In this document: one piece after another, positions 11,844 through 22,698 of the stretch
Position numbering within the stretch: position 1 is the first letter of the stretch
Layout: each line of letters opens with the position of its first letter
From: Didymella arachidicola
Taxonomy: Eukaryota > Ascomycota > Dothideomycetes > Pleosporales > Didymellaceae
Assembly (NCBI GenBank): GCA_016630955.3
Contig: CM049985.1
Location: forward strand, 1,860,001 to 1,924,000
Reading direction: 5' to 3'
DNA length: 64,000 bases
Notes under the pieces: model-generated
The model's input: the letters and a program-made list of their open reading frames with translations, nothing else
Databases searched by the model: none
What the model was told of the DNA's origin: nothing
Translations under genes and position numbers: made by a program

Positions 11844-12230
11844 CCTGCGGTCAGTCTGGCAGCAAAAGTGGGAGTTGCTGTTCTGAGGTAACTCGGAAAC
11901 TCGGTGACAATGCATGATGACGGCGGCTTGGCACTTTCCTCCGCCGCAACGGAAGGAAGATGCCGCTGCTGGTAGCGGCGACAACAGCTTCGTTCAGACT
12001 TCGCCACTACGACACACGCTCGCAGAACTTTCGAGTCGCAGAGATGGGACTCGAAAGTTCTGAATTTTTTCAAGGGCGTATCTGCGCATCATTGCTATAG
12101 ATAATCGCTACTGCGTGTCAGCGCCCTTCTCTTATCTCCGTCTTCCCCGTGCTGGCGCTCTGATGTACATGCAACTTCTCGAACGCCGCCACTTTGACAT
12201 TTCCCACCTTCCCCCCACCCCCACATCACT
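11844..12230. promoter_or_regulatory. bidirectional promoter, CAX4 / RBR ligase
   Basis: A 387-bp interval between two divergent start codons must carry both promoters. It contains a perfect 15-bp inverted repeat (12023-12062) next to a short T run. CT-rich stretches precede the plus-strand start. No clear TATA box is seen on either side. Confidence 0.6.
12023..12062. repeat. perfect inverted repeat, 15-bp arms
   Basis: CAGAACTTTCGAGTC at 12023-12037 is repeated as its exact reverse complement at 12048-12062 with a 10-nt spacer, followed by AATTTTTT. The arms contain GAAC/TTTCGAG pentamers of the kind found in palindromic factor sites. It lies about 170 bp upstream of the ligase start and 180 bp upstream of the phosphatase start. 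Confidence 0.9.
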
Positions 12231-13681
12231 ATGGACGAAGAATCAGACGAGCGCACTGAAGAGCTGGACACGTTACAGTCGATATACCCAGAGCTTGTCA
12301 TCGACCCTTGCAATCGATACAAGGCGACCCTCGACCTGCTGGTGGCGCCTACGAAGCCGATCCCTGTAACCTTCTCGCCCGAAGAGATCGTCGAACGCTT
12401 GGGATACCTTCCATCGCTACATATCGAGCTTGATCTCCCTGACAAGTACCCAAACGAAGCGCCCCCGCACGTCAAGATCACGACCACCCCCCAATGGCTG
12501 CCACAAGGCAACGCGCAGAAGCTAGCAGAAGAAGCAAAGTCACTGTGGGATGAATATGGAAGGGGTATGGTGCTATTCGCCTACATCAGCTCATTACAGG
12601 AGCAAACCGAGACTGTTTTTGGGGTCGAGGAGCTTACACTACCTATCTCGATGCGGATGGAATTGTTAGCCTACAGCAAGCGCATGAAACGCGAGCTTTT
12701 CGATAAGGAAACATTCGATTGCAAGGTTTGTCTGGAACCCAAGAAAGGATCAGCTTGCTATCGCATGGAGCGCTGTAGCCACGTCTTCTGCGTTTCTTGC
12801 CTGCAGGATTATTACAACAACTGCATAATAGAGGGCGCCGTCAACAATGTCAAATGCATGTCGACAGAATGCGGACGCGGTAAGAAGGAGGAGCGGCTGG
12901 TCTCCCCGAAAGAGCTATTGCAGATACCGATACCACGCGAGCAGGTGGAACGATACGTCAACATCAAACGGAAGAAGAAGATGGAGTCAGACCCCAATAT
13001 CATGTTTTGCCCGAGACAATGGTGTCAGGGTGCGATGCGCTCATCCAAATATCCCAAGACTACCGACGTATCTCAGATGGACGATTTGGAGTCGGAGACA
13101 GAAGAGGATGTCCAAGCCAAGCCAGAAGCTCCTACTGGACCAGAGAAGCGTGCAGTCGGCGTTCGCGGTATGGACCGTCTGGCTGTCTGCGAAGACTGCA
13201 CTCTCGCCTTCTGTGTGGTCTGCCTATCGTCTTGGCATGGTGACTTCGTGCGCTGCGAACCACGCGACGCCAACCAGCTCACCGAAGAGGACCAGGCATC
13301 GCTCAATTTTATTATGAAAAACACTTCGCCGTGCGCTTATTGCTCCGTGCCATGTCAGAAGTCGTTTGGCTGTACGTATACATGCTCTCGTTTGTGACCC
13401 CAAGCTGACCGAACGTAGGTAACCATATGACATGCGCACAGTGCAAAACCCACTTCTGTTACCTGTGCGGTGCATGGCTGGACCCAGGACGCCCTTATCA
13501 ACATTTCAACGATCCTAAAAACAAAGGATGTTTCCAGCGCTTAATGGACGGTGCCGAGGGCGACATGGCCAATGGTGATGTACAATTTGGAGGAAGGCGA
13601 GGAGCGGAACAAATGGCAGATTTTTGGGAGCAGGAGGCACTGCGGATACAGATGCAGATCAACGACGAAGATATACGATAA
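12231..13681 (+). CDS. RWD-domain RBR E3 ubiquitin ligase (ITT1/RNF14-like)
   Basis: RING-between-RING ubiquitin ligase: RING1 binds the E2 and RING2 carries the catalytic Cys that accepts ubiquitin. Exons are 12231-13371 and 13419-13681 (467 residues), with a 47-nt intron (GTACGT..CGTAG). Order: RWD domain, residues about 5-130 (EELDTLQSIYPEL, LPDKYPNEAPPHVKI); RING1 about 160-225 (CKVCLEP, CSHVFCVSCLQDYY); in-between-RING about 250-350 (FCPRQWCQGAM, CEDCTLAFCVVC) with an acidic insert (DDLESETEEDVQ); RING2 from about 365, CAYCSVPCQKSFGCNHMTCAQCKTHFCYLCG. The intron splits the catalytic-Cys codon of FGC-NHM, so splicing is essential for activity. Best match by architecture is yeast Itt1 and animal RNF14, linked to translation termination and ribosome quality control; that role is inferred. 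Confidence 0.94.
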
Positions 13682-14280
13682 CAACGGCTTGGCAACACCC
13701 ACACACATGCGTGTTGAATGGGTGTTTTACTGGACGGCACACCGACTTTCTGGGTACAGGCTATGGCAGCGCTGCATAATGACCTCACAGGCCCTACAAA
13801 TGCAGCTTCCTCAGCTACAAAGACGGCGCTCTTCAATACTGAGAGCCAACAACATCGAAAAACAACAATCGGCTTCCATGTCTAGCTTCTGAGCCTTCGC
13901 ATCTTCTTATGCTCATGGGTAGGACAGCGGCGAAGGTCGATTTTGACTAGTCGCGACCTCGATGAACGGCGTCTGGGACTGATCACCATTGTTCTCTTTG
14001 ATCTTAGACTGGAATCTATTCTTGGACGTTGGGAAAGATGCTGTCATTGTTTCTGTTTTCACCTCGGTTGTTGGACAAAGCAGCAGAGTACACAACGAAA
14101 ATCAGTACAATCCGGCGTTGATCTCGCGTATAAAGTCGCGTCGCGGCCGGTACTGTCGACAGCACACAATTATCGACTCCCGTTCACACGTCTGCGTATG
14201 CACGGTCCTGCATTCAAGGTTTTCCGGCACACTGAACAAAATAGCTTCCCGACGAGATACGCACACGAATACGTCAGGTC
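13682..14280. other. intergenic, TATA-like element at 14129
   Basis: 3' flank of the ligase gene and promoter of the next gene. TATAAAG at 14129-14135 lies about 150 bp before the next start. No gene seen. Confidence 0.5.
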
Positions 14281-15819
14281 ATGAACACCACACCCGCAGT
14301 CATCAGCGACGGTGTTCTTTGGGCCTCCACTCCTCTCTTCGCCGCCGCTCATCTCTGGTCATGGCATCCACTTTGGGCAGGAGGCATATGGACCGTCTAC
14401 GGCATCAGCGCCCTCTTCCCGCAGGGTGAGGCAGTACTGAGCCAGATGGCCTACTCGCCACTGCACTACAACTTCAACCCATTGCATTCGCGGCGGTGCG
14501 GACTGAACTATGGATCTGTAACCTTTGAAGTGCCAACAAACAGCAATAGCGATCAAGTGACGGACATCTTGATCGCACCTTTTGCATCGACTTCTGACTT
14601 GGAATACACAGCACACGCCGGCGAGCAGGATAAGTCGACTTCAGTCGTTATGGACAATGTAAGGGTGGATGATAAGCCAGGCCCATTGTCGACAAGTCAG
14701 TGGAACGCTCCAGACGATATTGAAGGTCACAGCGACTCTAGTGCCCTCAGCACTCCCGATAGCTCTGCCAGTCTCATCCACGAGATCATGCCGCAGACCC
14801 CATCTTCATCGCCTGCATCGAGCCAAGATTATGGCTCCGAAAGATCTTCCCTCACTTCAAGCCCCTTACCATCATCCAGAATTATGCAGCCATTCACGAG
14901 TATTGACCTTGAGATGCGAGACCGCCCAACCCCTCTAGCCGTCGACGATCATCGAAGCCCTCCTAGCTCCGAATGGCCAAGACTCTCTAAGAACCGCCCG
15001 TCCTTCTGCTTCGGTGACTATGAGATATGGGGACGTCCAGTGCGCCAATGGTGGCCCTCCTTGGTCATGTTTTACTTCAACTTGTTTGTTCTCTGGTGTG
15101 TGTACAGTATCCTGCGATGGGCCCATCGGAAGTTGGTAAGAGAACCACTTCCGTCGAAAGCTGCCCCACCAAAAGTGCCTGCTGCTAACACCATCACAAT
15201 GGTCGCATCTGAAGCGGCGGCTCCTACTTCAAACCAATGGACTCTCGATCCTGTAGCACAAACCACCTCTGCAGATTGGCACACTACTATCCGCAAATAC
15301 CTACAGCAGTGGGGTCAGGGCCTTGTCCACTATTGGCAGGCTTTTAAGAGAGCCTTTACAGCAAGGAAAATCCAGTGTCACATCTGGGTAGCAAATTTGA
15401 TCTGGGGTGACAGTGTCGAAGCTCTTGCGCAGCTTATCAGAGTGACGGCTATCTTGGTTTGCGGCGTCTTATTTGCACAGGCTCTTCTCGAAGAAGCTTT
15501 GACTACTCTGAGGCGGGCTGTCCCCAACGACACATGTCAGACTGGGTTTACAACAAAATTGCTTACAAGCCGCTCCACCGCCGCCCATGCTCCAGACAAG
15601 ATCGCCGGCACATTTTTCAATTGCCTATGGCAGATCAAGCAGTGTACCACCTCTGCCTTACAAACTCGTCTGAGTCCGGATGGCTCGTACCCTACCTTCT
15701 CAGCATCATCGTCCCATACTGACGTTATATGCGAACGCATCTTGCAAACAATCATGAGCTTCAAAGCGATACGCCTGGCGATATCTCGGACATTCCTCGG
15801 CAAACTATTACTTCGATGA
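14281..15819 (+). CDS. unknown membrane protein, 512 aa
   Basis: Uninterrupted frame of 512 residues; I do not recognise the family. The N-terminus is hydrophobic (about residues 5-50, two short helices around SDGVLWASTPLFAAAHLW and GIWTVYGISALFP). Residues about 95-245 form a Ser/Pro/Thr-rich low-complexity linker. A membrane segment follows (WWPSLVMFYFNLFVLWCVYSIL, about 260-282), then a further hydrophobic stretch (LIRVTAILVCGVLFAQALL, about 382-402). Codon use and length support a real gene. A TATAAAG lies 150 bp upstream. No catalytic motif is visible, so no function is proposed. Confidence 0.75.
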   Translation: MNTTPAVISDGVLWASTPLFAAAHLWSWHPLWAGGIWTVYGISALFPQGEAVLSQMAYSPLHYNFNPLHSRRCGLNYGSVTFEVPTNSNSDQVTDILIAPFASTSDLEYTAHAGEQDKSTSVVMDNVRVDDKPGPLSTSQWNAPDDIEGHSDSSALSTPDSSASLIHEIMPQTPSSSPASSQDYGSERSSLTSSPLPSSRIMQPFTSIDLEMRDRPTPLAVDDHRSPPSSEWPRLSKNRPSFCFGDYEIWGRPVRQWWPSLVMFYFNLFVLWCVYSILRWAHRKLVREPLPSKAAPPKVPAANTITMVASEAAAPTSNQWTLDPVAQTTSADWHTTIRKYLQQWGQGLVHYWQAFKRAFTARKIQCHIWVANLIWGDSVEALAQLIRVTAILVCGVLFAQALLEEALTTLRRAVPNDTCQTGFTTKLLTSRSTAAHAPDKIAGTFFNCLWQIKQCTTSALQTRLSPDGSYPTFSASSSHTDVICERILQTIMSFKAIRLAISRTFLGKLLLR

Positions 15820-17916
15820 TGCGCAAATAATCTTCATTTCACCCACATGCGCATACTATTTTATGCGTCGCTTTGACCACAAAGCTTTTCTGTGTGCAGC
15901 GAGAGGGCTGTCAAGTGTTTCAGGATCCTCACACTATCCGGGGCATCTTTCTCCGCGTGCTTGACTTCATCTCATATTCCATACACTGAGTCTAATGTTG
16001 GGCATCTGCGCGCTAGTGGAGCACGTTGTCCGCAGTGGGGTGAGGCTGCGAGCACATTGACTTGCTCCTGCCTTCCCAAAACATACTGTCGGGACCCTTC
16101 ATTGTACTCTGGACACTCGTACCTTCGACGAAGCAGTCAAAGATAAGTTGAGGACCACTAGGGCCAGTGATATCGGGAGAGCTGGAAAATGTTGCTCTTC
16201 GGCTTTTTTTTTTTTCGCTATCACCAGGGGACGAACAAACGCATGTCAAACGGTTTACCAGCATTTTGGCGAAGGGCAGACAAGGAAACTTGGAGAGAAA
16301 GACAGCAAGAGCGTGATCTAGTCAGAGTTCGAATATCGAATTACGCTACATTATAAAAGGTACATGTACTACGATTACCTCATGACGTGAATACTTACGC
16401 TAAAAATCATGCAACTGAAACCAGCAAAAGAAATGTGTCATAGATGACCTAACCAGGGGTCGCTGTACAACTGTTAGACTCGAACGCTGGGCGAATTGAG
16501 TGGTAATACTTACAACCTGGAATCTCTTGATTGCCGAACGAATCGTAGTCAAGCGCCTTGCCATTGGGCCATTAGGCCAATTAGTTACTGACTAATTGAT
16601 AGTGATTTCGAAAATCAGAAACAATATAATCTGTTTGAAATTTCTGCAGTCGTTCATCCTGCTACTCGACATGACTTCCAAGCAGACATTTTTATCTCGC
16701 TTATGTGCGGATCTCAGCCTTACACCCCACCCGGCCTGAGACCGGCGACGTTCATGGCCGGAAAATTCCCAAGCCCCACACATTTCAACCCATAGGTCTA
16801 CGATTCGTTTTCCGTTTCTATGTACACAGCAGTGCCATCTTGACCTGTCGCTTGGTGATGCGAAGTGGACAAATTTCTCATTTTCGATGAAATGCATGTC
16901 TCGACCTCATGTGCTTTTGTGCGGCATGCATACCAGCCTGGTCCCGGGTCCAAGAGCTCATAGCGATTGGGGATGTTTGTACTTCGAAATGGCAAAGACG
17001 GCATCATGTATCAGCGACATCACCTCCGGACGTCTTGCTAGAGAGGGTGTGTCTGCGGTTATCAATTAGGCCGCAGAGGTTTCCCAGTGGAGAACTCCGT
17101 AAAGCATGATGGTGTACCTTGCTGGTGGCAACCCCATATCCATGATCAACGTATCAGGCTTTCTTGGAAGTATCGCGAGGAGACCGGCCACTTCCCAAGT
17201 AAGAAGCTGGACATCTAACCGGTGAGAGACCACACCAGTCCCTCGTCGCAGAACCTGTCCGCAACCCCTCCACTCTTGCACTGCTCACACGCCCGGTGTG
17301 CGCTGCAGCTCCGTTTTCTGCTTGTCATTCTCGAACCGCCTTTGCCCCTTTTGCTTGACTTGTTCAAGAGCGTGTCTGTCACTAGCAGCTACCTGGTATC
17401 AAGCCAGCATGGGTCTTTTCGCATTTCTTCGCATGTTCATCCCCTTGTGGTTGTCCGCGTAGATCGTGATGCATGCCGGGATAACGAACTCAGCTGTTCC
17501 TTCGTGTTCCTTCATGGTGTGTGTCTCTACGACGTTCCTGCTCAGGCTGCTCAGCATACTTCGATACGTGCGAAAGCCCCAGAAACCCCACGAAGTGATT
17601 CTCCTGTATTTAATGCACACTTTTGCGTATTTTGGTATGGGTGTATGGTATGGCGAAGGTCGTCGCCAACATTGCGCAGTTCTGAGTTGTAGACTCCGAG
17701 GACCCAGAATTCGTGGCGCTGCGGAGAACCTTGGAAGGACACCTGCACTGGTTATAGACCTGTGAATGTCATGACACCGCAGGTCTGCTGTGTTTAGAAG
17801 TTTGAAAACCTACCAAGTCCCGCAATAGCTCCCGTCTTCACGGGTGAGACGCACGTTGTTGTGCTTGATTTGTTTGTCGACAGGGTCCGAATGCGCTCAG
17901 GGTACGCTGGGCTGTG
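15820..17916. other. 2.1-kb gene-free stretch
   Basis: No supported gene. Short unrelated open frames occur on both strands at 16590-17760 (longest 156 codons at 17222-17692), without domain features or splice-compatible neighbours. A T tract lies at about 16204-16216. It may be decayed sequence adjoining the pseudogene at 17917. Confidence 0.45.
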
Positions 17917-19674
17917 TCATGAAGTCGAGAGATTCCTGGAGCTTGGCACAACTTCCTGGAAGACTGCTTTCTGGAATTTCACATCGTCGAGCTTGTATAC
18001 TCGTTGACTGAAGTCACATCTGAGACACTTCCTGACCGCATCACTGTACTTTGCACCTGCGTCGTCCGCAAGCTCATCAGCCATCCTGTACGCAGTGTTG
18101 AGCTTCGTAATGAAGTTGCTCTGCACATCAGTGGAGTTTTGTGGTCCGTCTTCGGCATCACGGAGCTCTTCCAGTGACTCTCCATACCACAGCTCGATCA
18201 GAGCAACTCCCAGAGCAAACAACGCTCGGTTCTGGATTTTTCGCCCAAGATTCTTCGGAGTACTCGCTCCGGGTAAGGTTTTGTTTGCCGTAAATGTTCG
18301 TAAAACGAAAGGATAATCGTGGGTGATCAGTCCAGGTCGCTGCACGAAGTAAATATTGTCGACGCCCCACTCTTCGTCAAGCCAAGGAGTCTGGTAAAGT
18401 TGCAAGACGCTTGAATCGAGTGTCACTGCCAGTCGAACACGATCACGCTTCGGAAAGCGCCGGCCAAGCCTCAGAGCATCCCACAGGGTGGAAAGCGTCC
18501 AGCACTCTGTGTTCTGGGGCAATGTTTTGGCTGGTATGATCTTTAATCCATACTTCTGTTTCACTATCTCTTCCTGAAGGAGCGTAAGACAGACATCGCG
18601 CTGAGGGCCTTGGAGGGTTCCAATTGCTGAGCACAAGTCTCTGATAGGCTTGGTGTTCGGTTCAAGCTCCAACGCTGCTGCTACAGCTCTCTTGGTCTTT
18701 GATGTAAAGCGGACGGCTTTAGCTCTGTGATTATTGCAGTCGACAACTGCATGCGTGGCAGCCAATACCGAATGCTCGCGAAAGACATGCACTTCAGCCT
18801 CGTCCCAGTTCCAGGGACTCCGACTTCCTGAGGCTAAAACCGAGTGACTATGTCCATACTGGAAAAGAACATGGAACGGATCAGGCTGGGAACGCTCGAG
18901 GTCATCGTCTTCGTCATCGCTTGTTCCAGCCTCCATTCGAGGCTCCAGTCTCAGACTGACAGCATGGTTCGACTGGCAAGCACACGTCCAGCCCGATGTT
19001 AGAACGGATTAGAAGCCTTGTGCTCGCTCGTTAATCCTCTTGAAGTTCGGGGTTGGTACCCGTACACCGGTGTGCCGATCTTCAAAATTCTGCCTCTGAA
19101 ACGTCAGCCGGAGCAGCGCTGTGTTCACATGCCGAATCTTGTTCATCAAACCAGAGTAGTCCGATCTAGCAAGACTGAATCTGAGGCGCTTATAGTGCTC
19201 CTTGAAGGCTTGCGGCTGGGAGAACTGAGGCTATAACGCACCGGAGTATCAGCAATGGTCTAAAGATATGGGACTCAAACGGACCTGGCCGGAGTCATCG
19301 AGCTTCAGCTTCTCTTTGAACCGTTCAGTTGTGACATGAATTCTGCGAATGGTGTTGAGGTATGGTTCGTAACTCAAGCCGAGGCGTCTTTTTAATTTGT
19401 TCTCGAAGCTCGCCGCCTTCCACGGCTCGCCACCAGGGTTTATGAGGAACTCCGCAACGTCTTTGGCATCGACGACTCCTGACACTAGCGTTCGAACACT
19501 GTTCTCATAGACAGCGGTTTCTGCCTCCAGTTCGCCCAAAAGGATGTTTACTTCTTCCATGCACTTCCAGTACCGTTTGGTCACAATGATCCCTTCAGCG
19601 TAGAACTACAATCCAGCGAGCAGCAAAGGCAAAGCCCTGAGCAACAGGCCTGCAACTTCCACGCCAGACATCAT
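17917..19674 (-). pseudogene. DUF7580-like fungal gene with two in-frame stops
   Basis: The reading runs from ATG at 19674/19671 (MSGVEVAGLLLRALPLLLAG, a classic start of this fungal family) to the stop at 17917. It includes one 54-nt intron (about 19284-19231, GTCCGT..TTATAG) joining KLDDSGQ to PQFSQPQAFKEHYKRL. Two stop codons interrupt an otherwise continuous protein-like frame: TAG at 19606-19608 (LLLAGL*FYAEGI) and TAA at 19009-19011 (RINERAQGF*SVLTSGWTCAC). The residues on both sides of each stop fit the family pattern, so each looks like a single-codon change. The first AG after the TAA lies inside the WTCACQSNHA coding stretch, so an intron cannot remove it; TTGTAG could at most serve as an acceptor for the first. 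The 339-codon downstream frame (from M at 18936) has the family C-terminal half (GVALIELWYGESLEEL). Function of the family is unknown. Confidence 0.8.
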
Positions 19675-19994
19675 TAAAGGGCAGCTCGTGGCCTTGCGTG
19701 TTGGATTGTGAGCGAGATCTACTTTCAGACTCGCAAGTGGTGCCGAATGGTTCGATGCATTCTTTGCATGTCACAGAGGTAAGGCTCGATCTAAAGTTTG
19801 TGAAGAGATAATGACAGAGCCGAGAAGTGAAAAGGGCGAGAGAGGCACATCACTACACAGCAGGCTGAGGCTAAGGGCGGGGTATCTGATCCTGGCCCCC
19901 ACGGCTGACACATTGTGCATGCACCTGCCCTATACAGATCAAACCAAGCCAGGAGCTTCGCAACACAAACAATCTCTCACTACTCTTCTTCTAG
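19675..19994. other. intergenic between two broken accessory genes
   Basis: Divergent upstream regions of the DUF7580-like and AcuF-like genes; nothing else seen. Confidence 0.4.
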
Positions 19995-21651
19995 TTGATT
20001 GAATGGATTCACAACTGCACCGAATCAGTCATGAGGTCTACAAAGGCGAGCATACGCATTTCTACCGCTGTAGACGAATGTGCACGTTCCTTCCTCAGCC
20101 TTGCAGCGGGCCTCCGGAAATCAACTCGATTTAATCAACAAGTGGCGGCTGAAAGCTTGCTAGACGAGTTCGATCGCTTCAAATTATGGGAAGAGCTGTG
20201 CTCCAAGGTTGATGGCAAATAATCACAAGCCTAGGGCGGGGAACATCGCTGCGCATCGGAAAGGTCAGCCTCTACCTCAACAATTTATCTTATCCGCCAT
20301 GCTAAATCTCGACTCGTAAAGGTCGTCGTTCTTTAGAGTATAGACTCCGTGATGCCACTTACCTCAGAAGTGAAACTGTTAATCTGCTTGGATCACTGTC
20401 GAAGTCCTTGGTTTCGGGTAGGTCCGCATACATCTAGTGTTGATAGACCAGATCTTTGACAATGTAGCATTGTCGATTGTAGAGGAGGAGCGACTACCAT
20501 GGGACGAGGAAACGTACTCTGACTCCGATGACTCCCGAGACGGCAGTGTCCAAAACCTTCAAGGTAATACGGAGCTTGGACAGCTTTTTGCCAGCATAAA
20601 GTCCGTCGTCACATCCCTCATGCGGCTCTCCATGGCCATAAGAGCCCGCGCCAAGTCGACAGGCAATGTGTATCGATAAGTCGTTCTACGAGCCCTACGA
20701 CATCGAGCATACGAGAGCGAAGTTTCCCGAGAGCGCGTTGTACCTAACAGAAAGACTTGGTCGAGCAACTTCGAGTAGACGACAATACTCCACATACCGG
20801 GAGCAGCACTGGCAAAAGTTGGCAAAAGGCATTGAGAAGCTTGGTCTCGAGGAGTCCAAAACAGAGCATCCTACCAACTCGACCGAAGCTACGCCTGTCC
20901 CTGGATCTGACATTTCTGGCAATCAAGCTTCAGCTCAAAAGGCACTCGACGATGGCGACGAAACCCTCTCGCAAACCTCGTATGCGCCATCGGTGAAAGA
21001 CAGTATTCGAACTCCACGTTTACCATCGGAAGCCTCGAAGGGTCAACCTTATGAGTGCCCACTATGCTTCTCTCTGATTGCAATCTACTCATCCACTGCG
21101 TGGAAGTACGTGTCTCAATGCACATTTGGCACACGTCTAACAATCCTAGGCCTCATATCTGTCAGGATCTGCACCCATATTGTTGCACATTCGACGAATT
21201 CCCGACTGCCGATCGGCTTTATGATTCTCGACACGCTTGGTTTGCGCATGAGCTTGAGGCACATCGAACCACCTTCCAGTGCATCGAAGGATGTGAGCAG
21301 GACTTCACCGACGAGAAAGACCTTGAGGCCCACGTACGAAGCAATCACCCAGTTTTTGCGGTTCCAATTGCCTTCTCGGCTCTGAGGATGACTTCTTCAA
21401 GGAGTGCAGCTCTCTCCCACCAAGCAACATGCAAACTATGCAACGATACCATCACTCTGCGAAGACTGCGCAAGCACCTTGGTCAGCATCAAGAACAAAT
21501 AGCACTCTTTGCTCTTCCGTCAATGGTTCACGACACTGATGAAGAGTCTGTCAACTCAGGTGAACGCTTTCCCGAACTCGAAGAAGACGGCATGCGTTCC
21601 GAAACTAGCCAAGACCAATCACAAGGTTTCTGGAGATTCGGATCTAGCTGA
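19995..21651 (+). pseudogene. AcuF-type C2H2 zinc-finger gene, frame-disrupted
   Basis: Segments of a known fungal architecture occur in order but not in one frame: an N-terminal helical part (LLDEFDRFKLW), AGNIAAHRKG, RRSLEYRLRDATYL...LLGSLSKSL, VEEERLPWDEE, SLMRLSMAIRARA, YEPYDIEHTRAKFPES, YECPLCFSLIAI, DRLYDSRHAWFAHELEAHR, CIEGCEQDFTDEKDLEAHVRSNHP and CKLCNDTITLRRLRKHLGQH. A 44-nt intron (21106-21149) and one near 20275-20331 (AAG acceptor) are credible. The join after DRFKLW needs a poor 37-nt intron. Between RARAKSTGN and CIDKSFYEP (about 20665) the frame shifts by one with no intron possible. Zinc ligands in the last fingers are kept. A gene caller may split this into two or three models. 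Role of the family is unknown. Confidence 0.65.
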
Positions 21652-22698
21652 GCATGAAGAGGAGGACGACCAGAATGGGGTAAACGACGAAATTGCGGAT
21701 ATGACCCATCTTGGATCCTCCATGTGGCGCAGACAGTGAAAGGTCACAATCTGATGTTTCTGAATCGGCGAGTATCAGCGGGCTGAAATCCGATGCTATG
21801 ACGAGCTGAACATCTTCGCAAGGCGATGCTCGATTCCAGGGGGGTAACACAGAGGCTGACCGGGCGACAGGTGTACTCAGAATAGAGCTAGACATGAACG
21901 ATTCGAGAGTTGGAGTGTCCAATTTTGGAGGTAAGGCTACAAACGATACAGTCAGGCCTGAGAAGGAACACTGGACAGCGCCGAAGGATCCCATCAAGTT
22001 CGAAAATGCTTTCGGACGCAAGTTCTTATTTCCATGGCACTTATGTGAAACGTGGAAAGTAAGTACTCTGTGAAGAAAAGAAAGTAGAGCAAGCAGCTAA
22101 CCGCTAGCGGGAAATGGAAGAATCGGTCGAACGGGCCTTCTTGCAGGGGAACATCCGTGGCCCACACATTACTCAGAGCCATTATGATCTTGTGCACATA
22201 CACGTTCACGAGGGCCATTATGATATTGTGAGCCCGGACAGAGAAATCATCCTTCCTCAATTGTGGGAAGTGATGGTCCAACCTGGATGGTCTGTCACGA
22301 TGCACATGTGGCCTATACCAGAGCTGGGAGTAGAGCTTTCGTCGGAACCGCCCGTCGTACATCCTCCTCTTCCTCCTCCTCCTCCTCCTCCTCCTCCAGA
22401 GAATGGATCTAGCAGCAAACACAAGTTCCCCGAGATCATACCCGATTCAACGGCGGTTGCCATGCCTCCGCCCCTCCACCACCTCCGCCTCCTGCCAACT
22501 GGACCAGTGGAGACCCGCAAACCCCCAAGAAGAAACCCCCACCTAATGGTTTCTTTGCTTGGGCAGCTGGCTCTAATACCGGCAAACAAAGCAGCAAAAG
22601 GCATAATCTTCGTATTAACCTTTCCACGCCTGCTCACAAGGCCTATGAAGAGAGTAAAGCAACAAGCACAGGTGGTCATTAAAGCAGTCAACATCTGA
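21652..22698 (+). pseudogene. continuation with ubiquitin-like (ULD) domain, frame-disrupted
   Basis: Protein-like sequence continues after the zinc fingers but changes frame near 21640 (to SDLAEHEEEDDQNG) and near 21728 (to ADSERSQSDVSESASISGLKS), and meets an in-frame TGA at 21807-21809. The same frame then runs cleanly into an ubiquitin-like domain: DPIKFENAFGRKFLFPWHLCETWK, a 49-nt intron (22059-22107), then REMEESVERAF, GHYDIVSPDREIILPQLW and WSVTMHMWPIPE. From the first ATG after the stop (about 21895) it could still encode a separate ULD protein of about 250 residues. After the polyproline tract (22366-22398) the ORF frame ends at 22698, but another frame (KKKPPPNGFFAWAAGS... to a TAA at about 22681) looks more protein-like. 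That suggests a slip in the repeat. Confidence 0.55.
22366..22398 (+). repeat. CCT/CTC microsatellite coding polyproline
   Basis: About eleven tandem trinucleotides coding a Pro run directly after the ubiquitin-like domain. Replication slippage here could explain the change of best reading frame downstream. Confidence 0.8.

Noticed and set aside
12023..12075. Hairpin followed by T run resembling a bacterial terminator
   Set aside because: The genome is fungal and the element lies in a divergent promoter, so rho-independent termination does not apply.
17222..17692. 156-codon plus-strand ORF
   Set aside because: No recognisable features, overlaps other random frames, no splice context.
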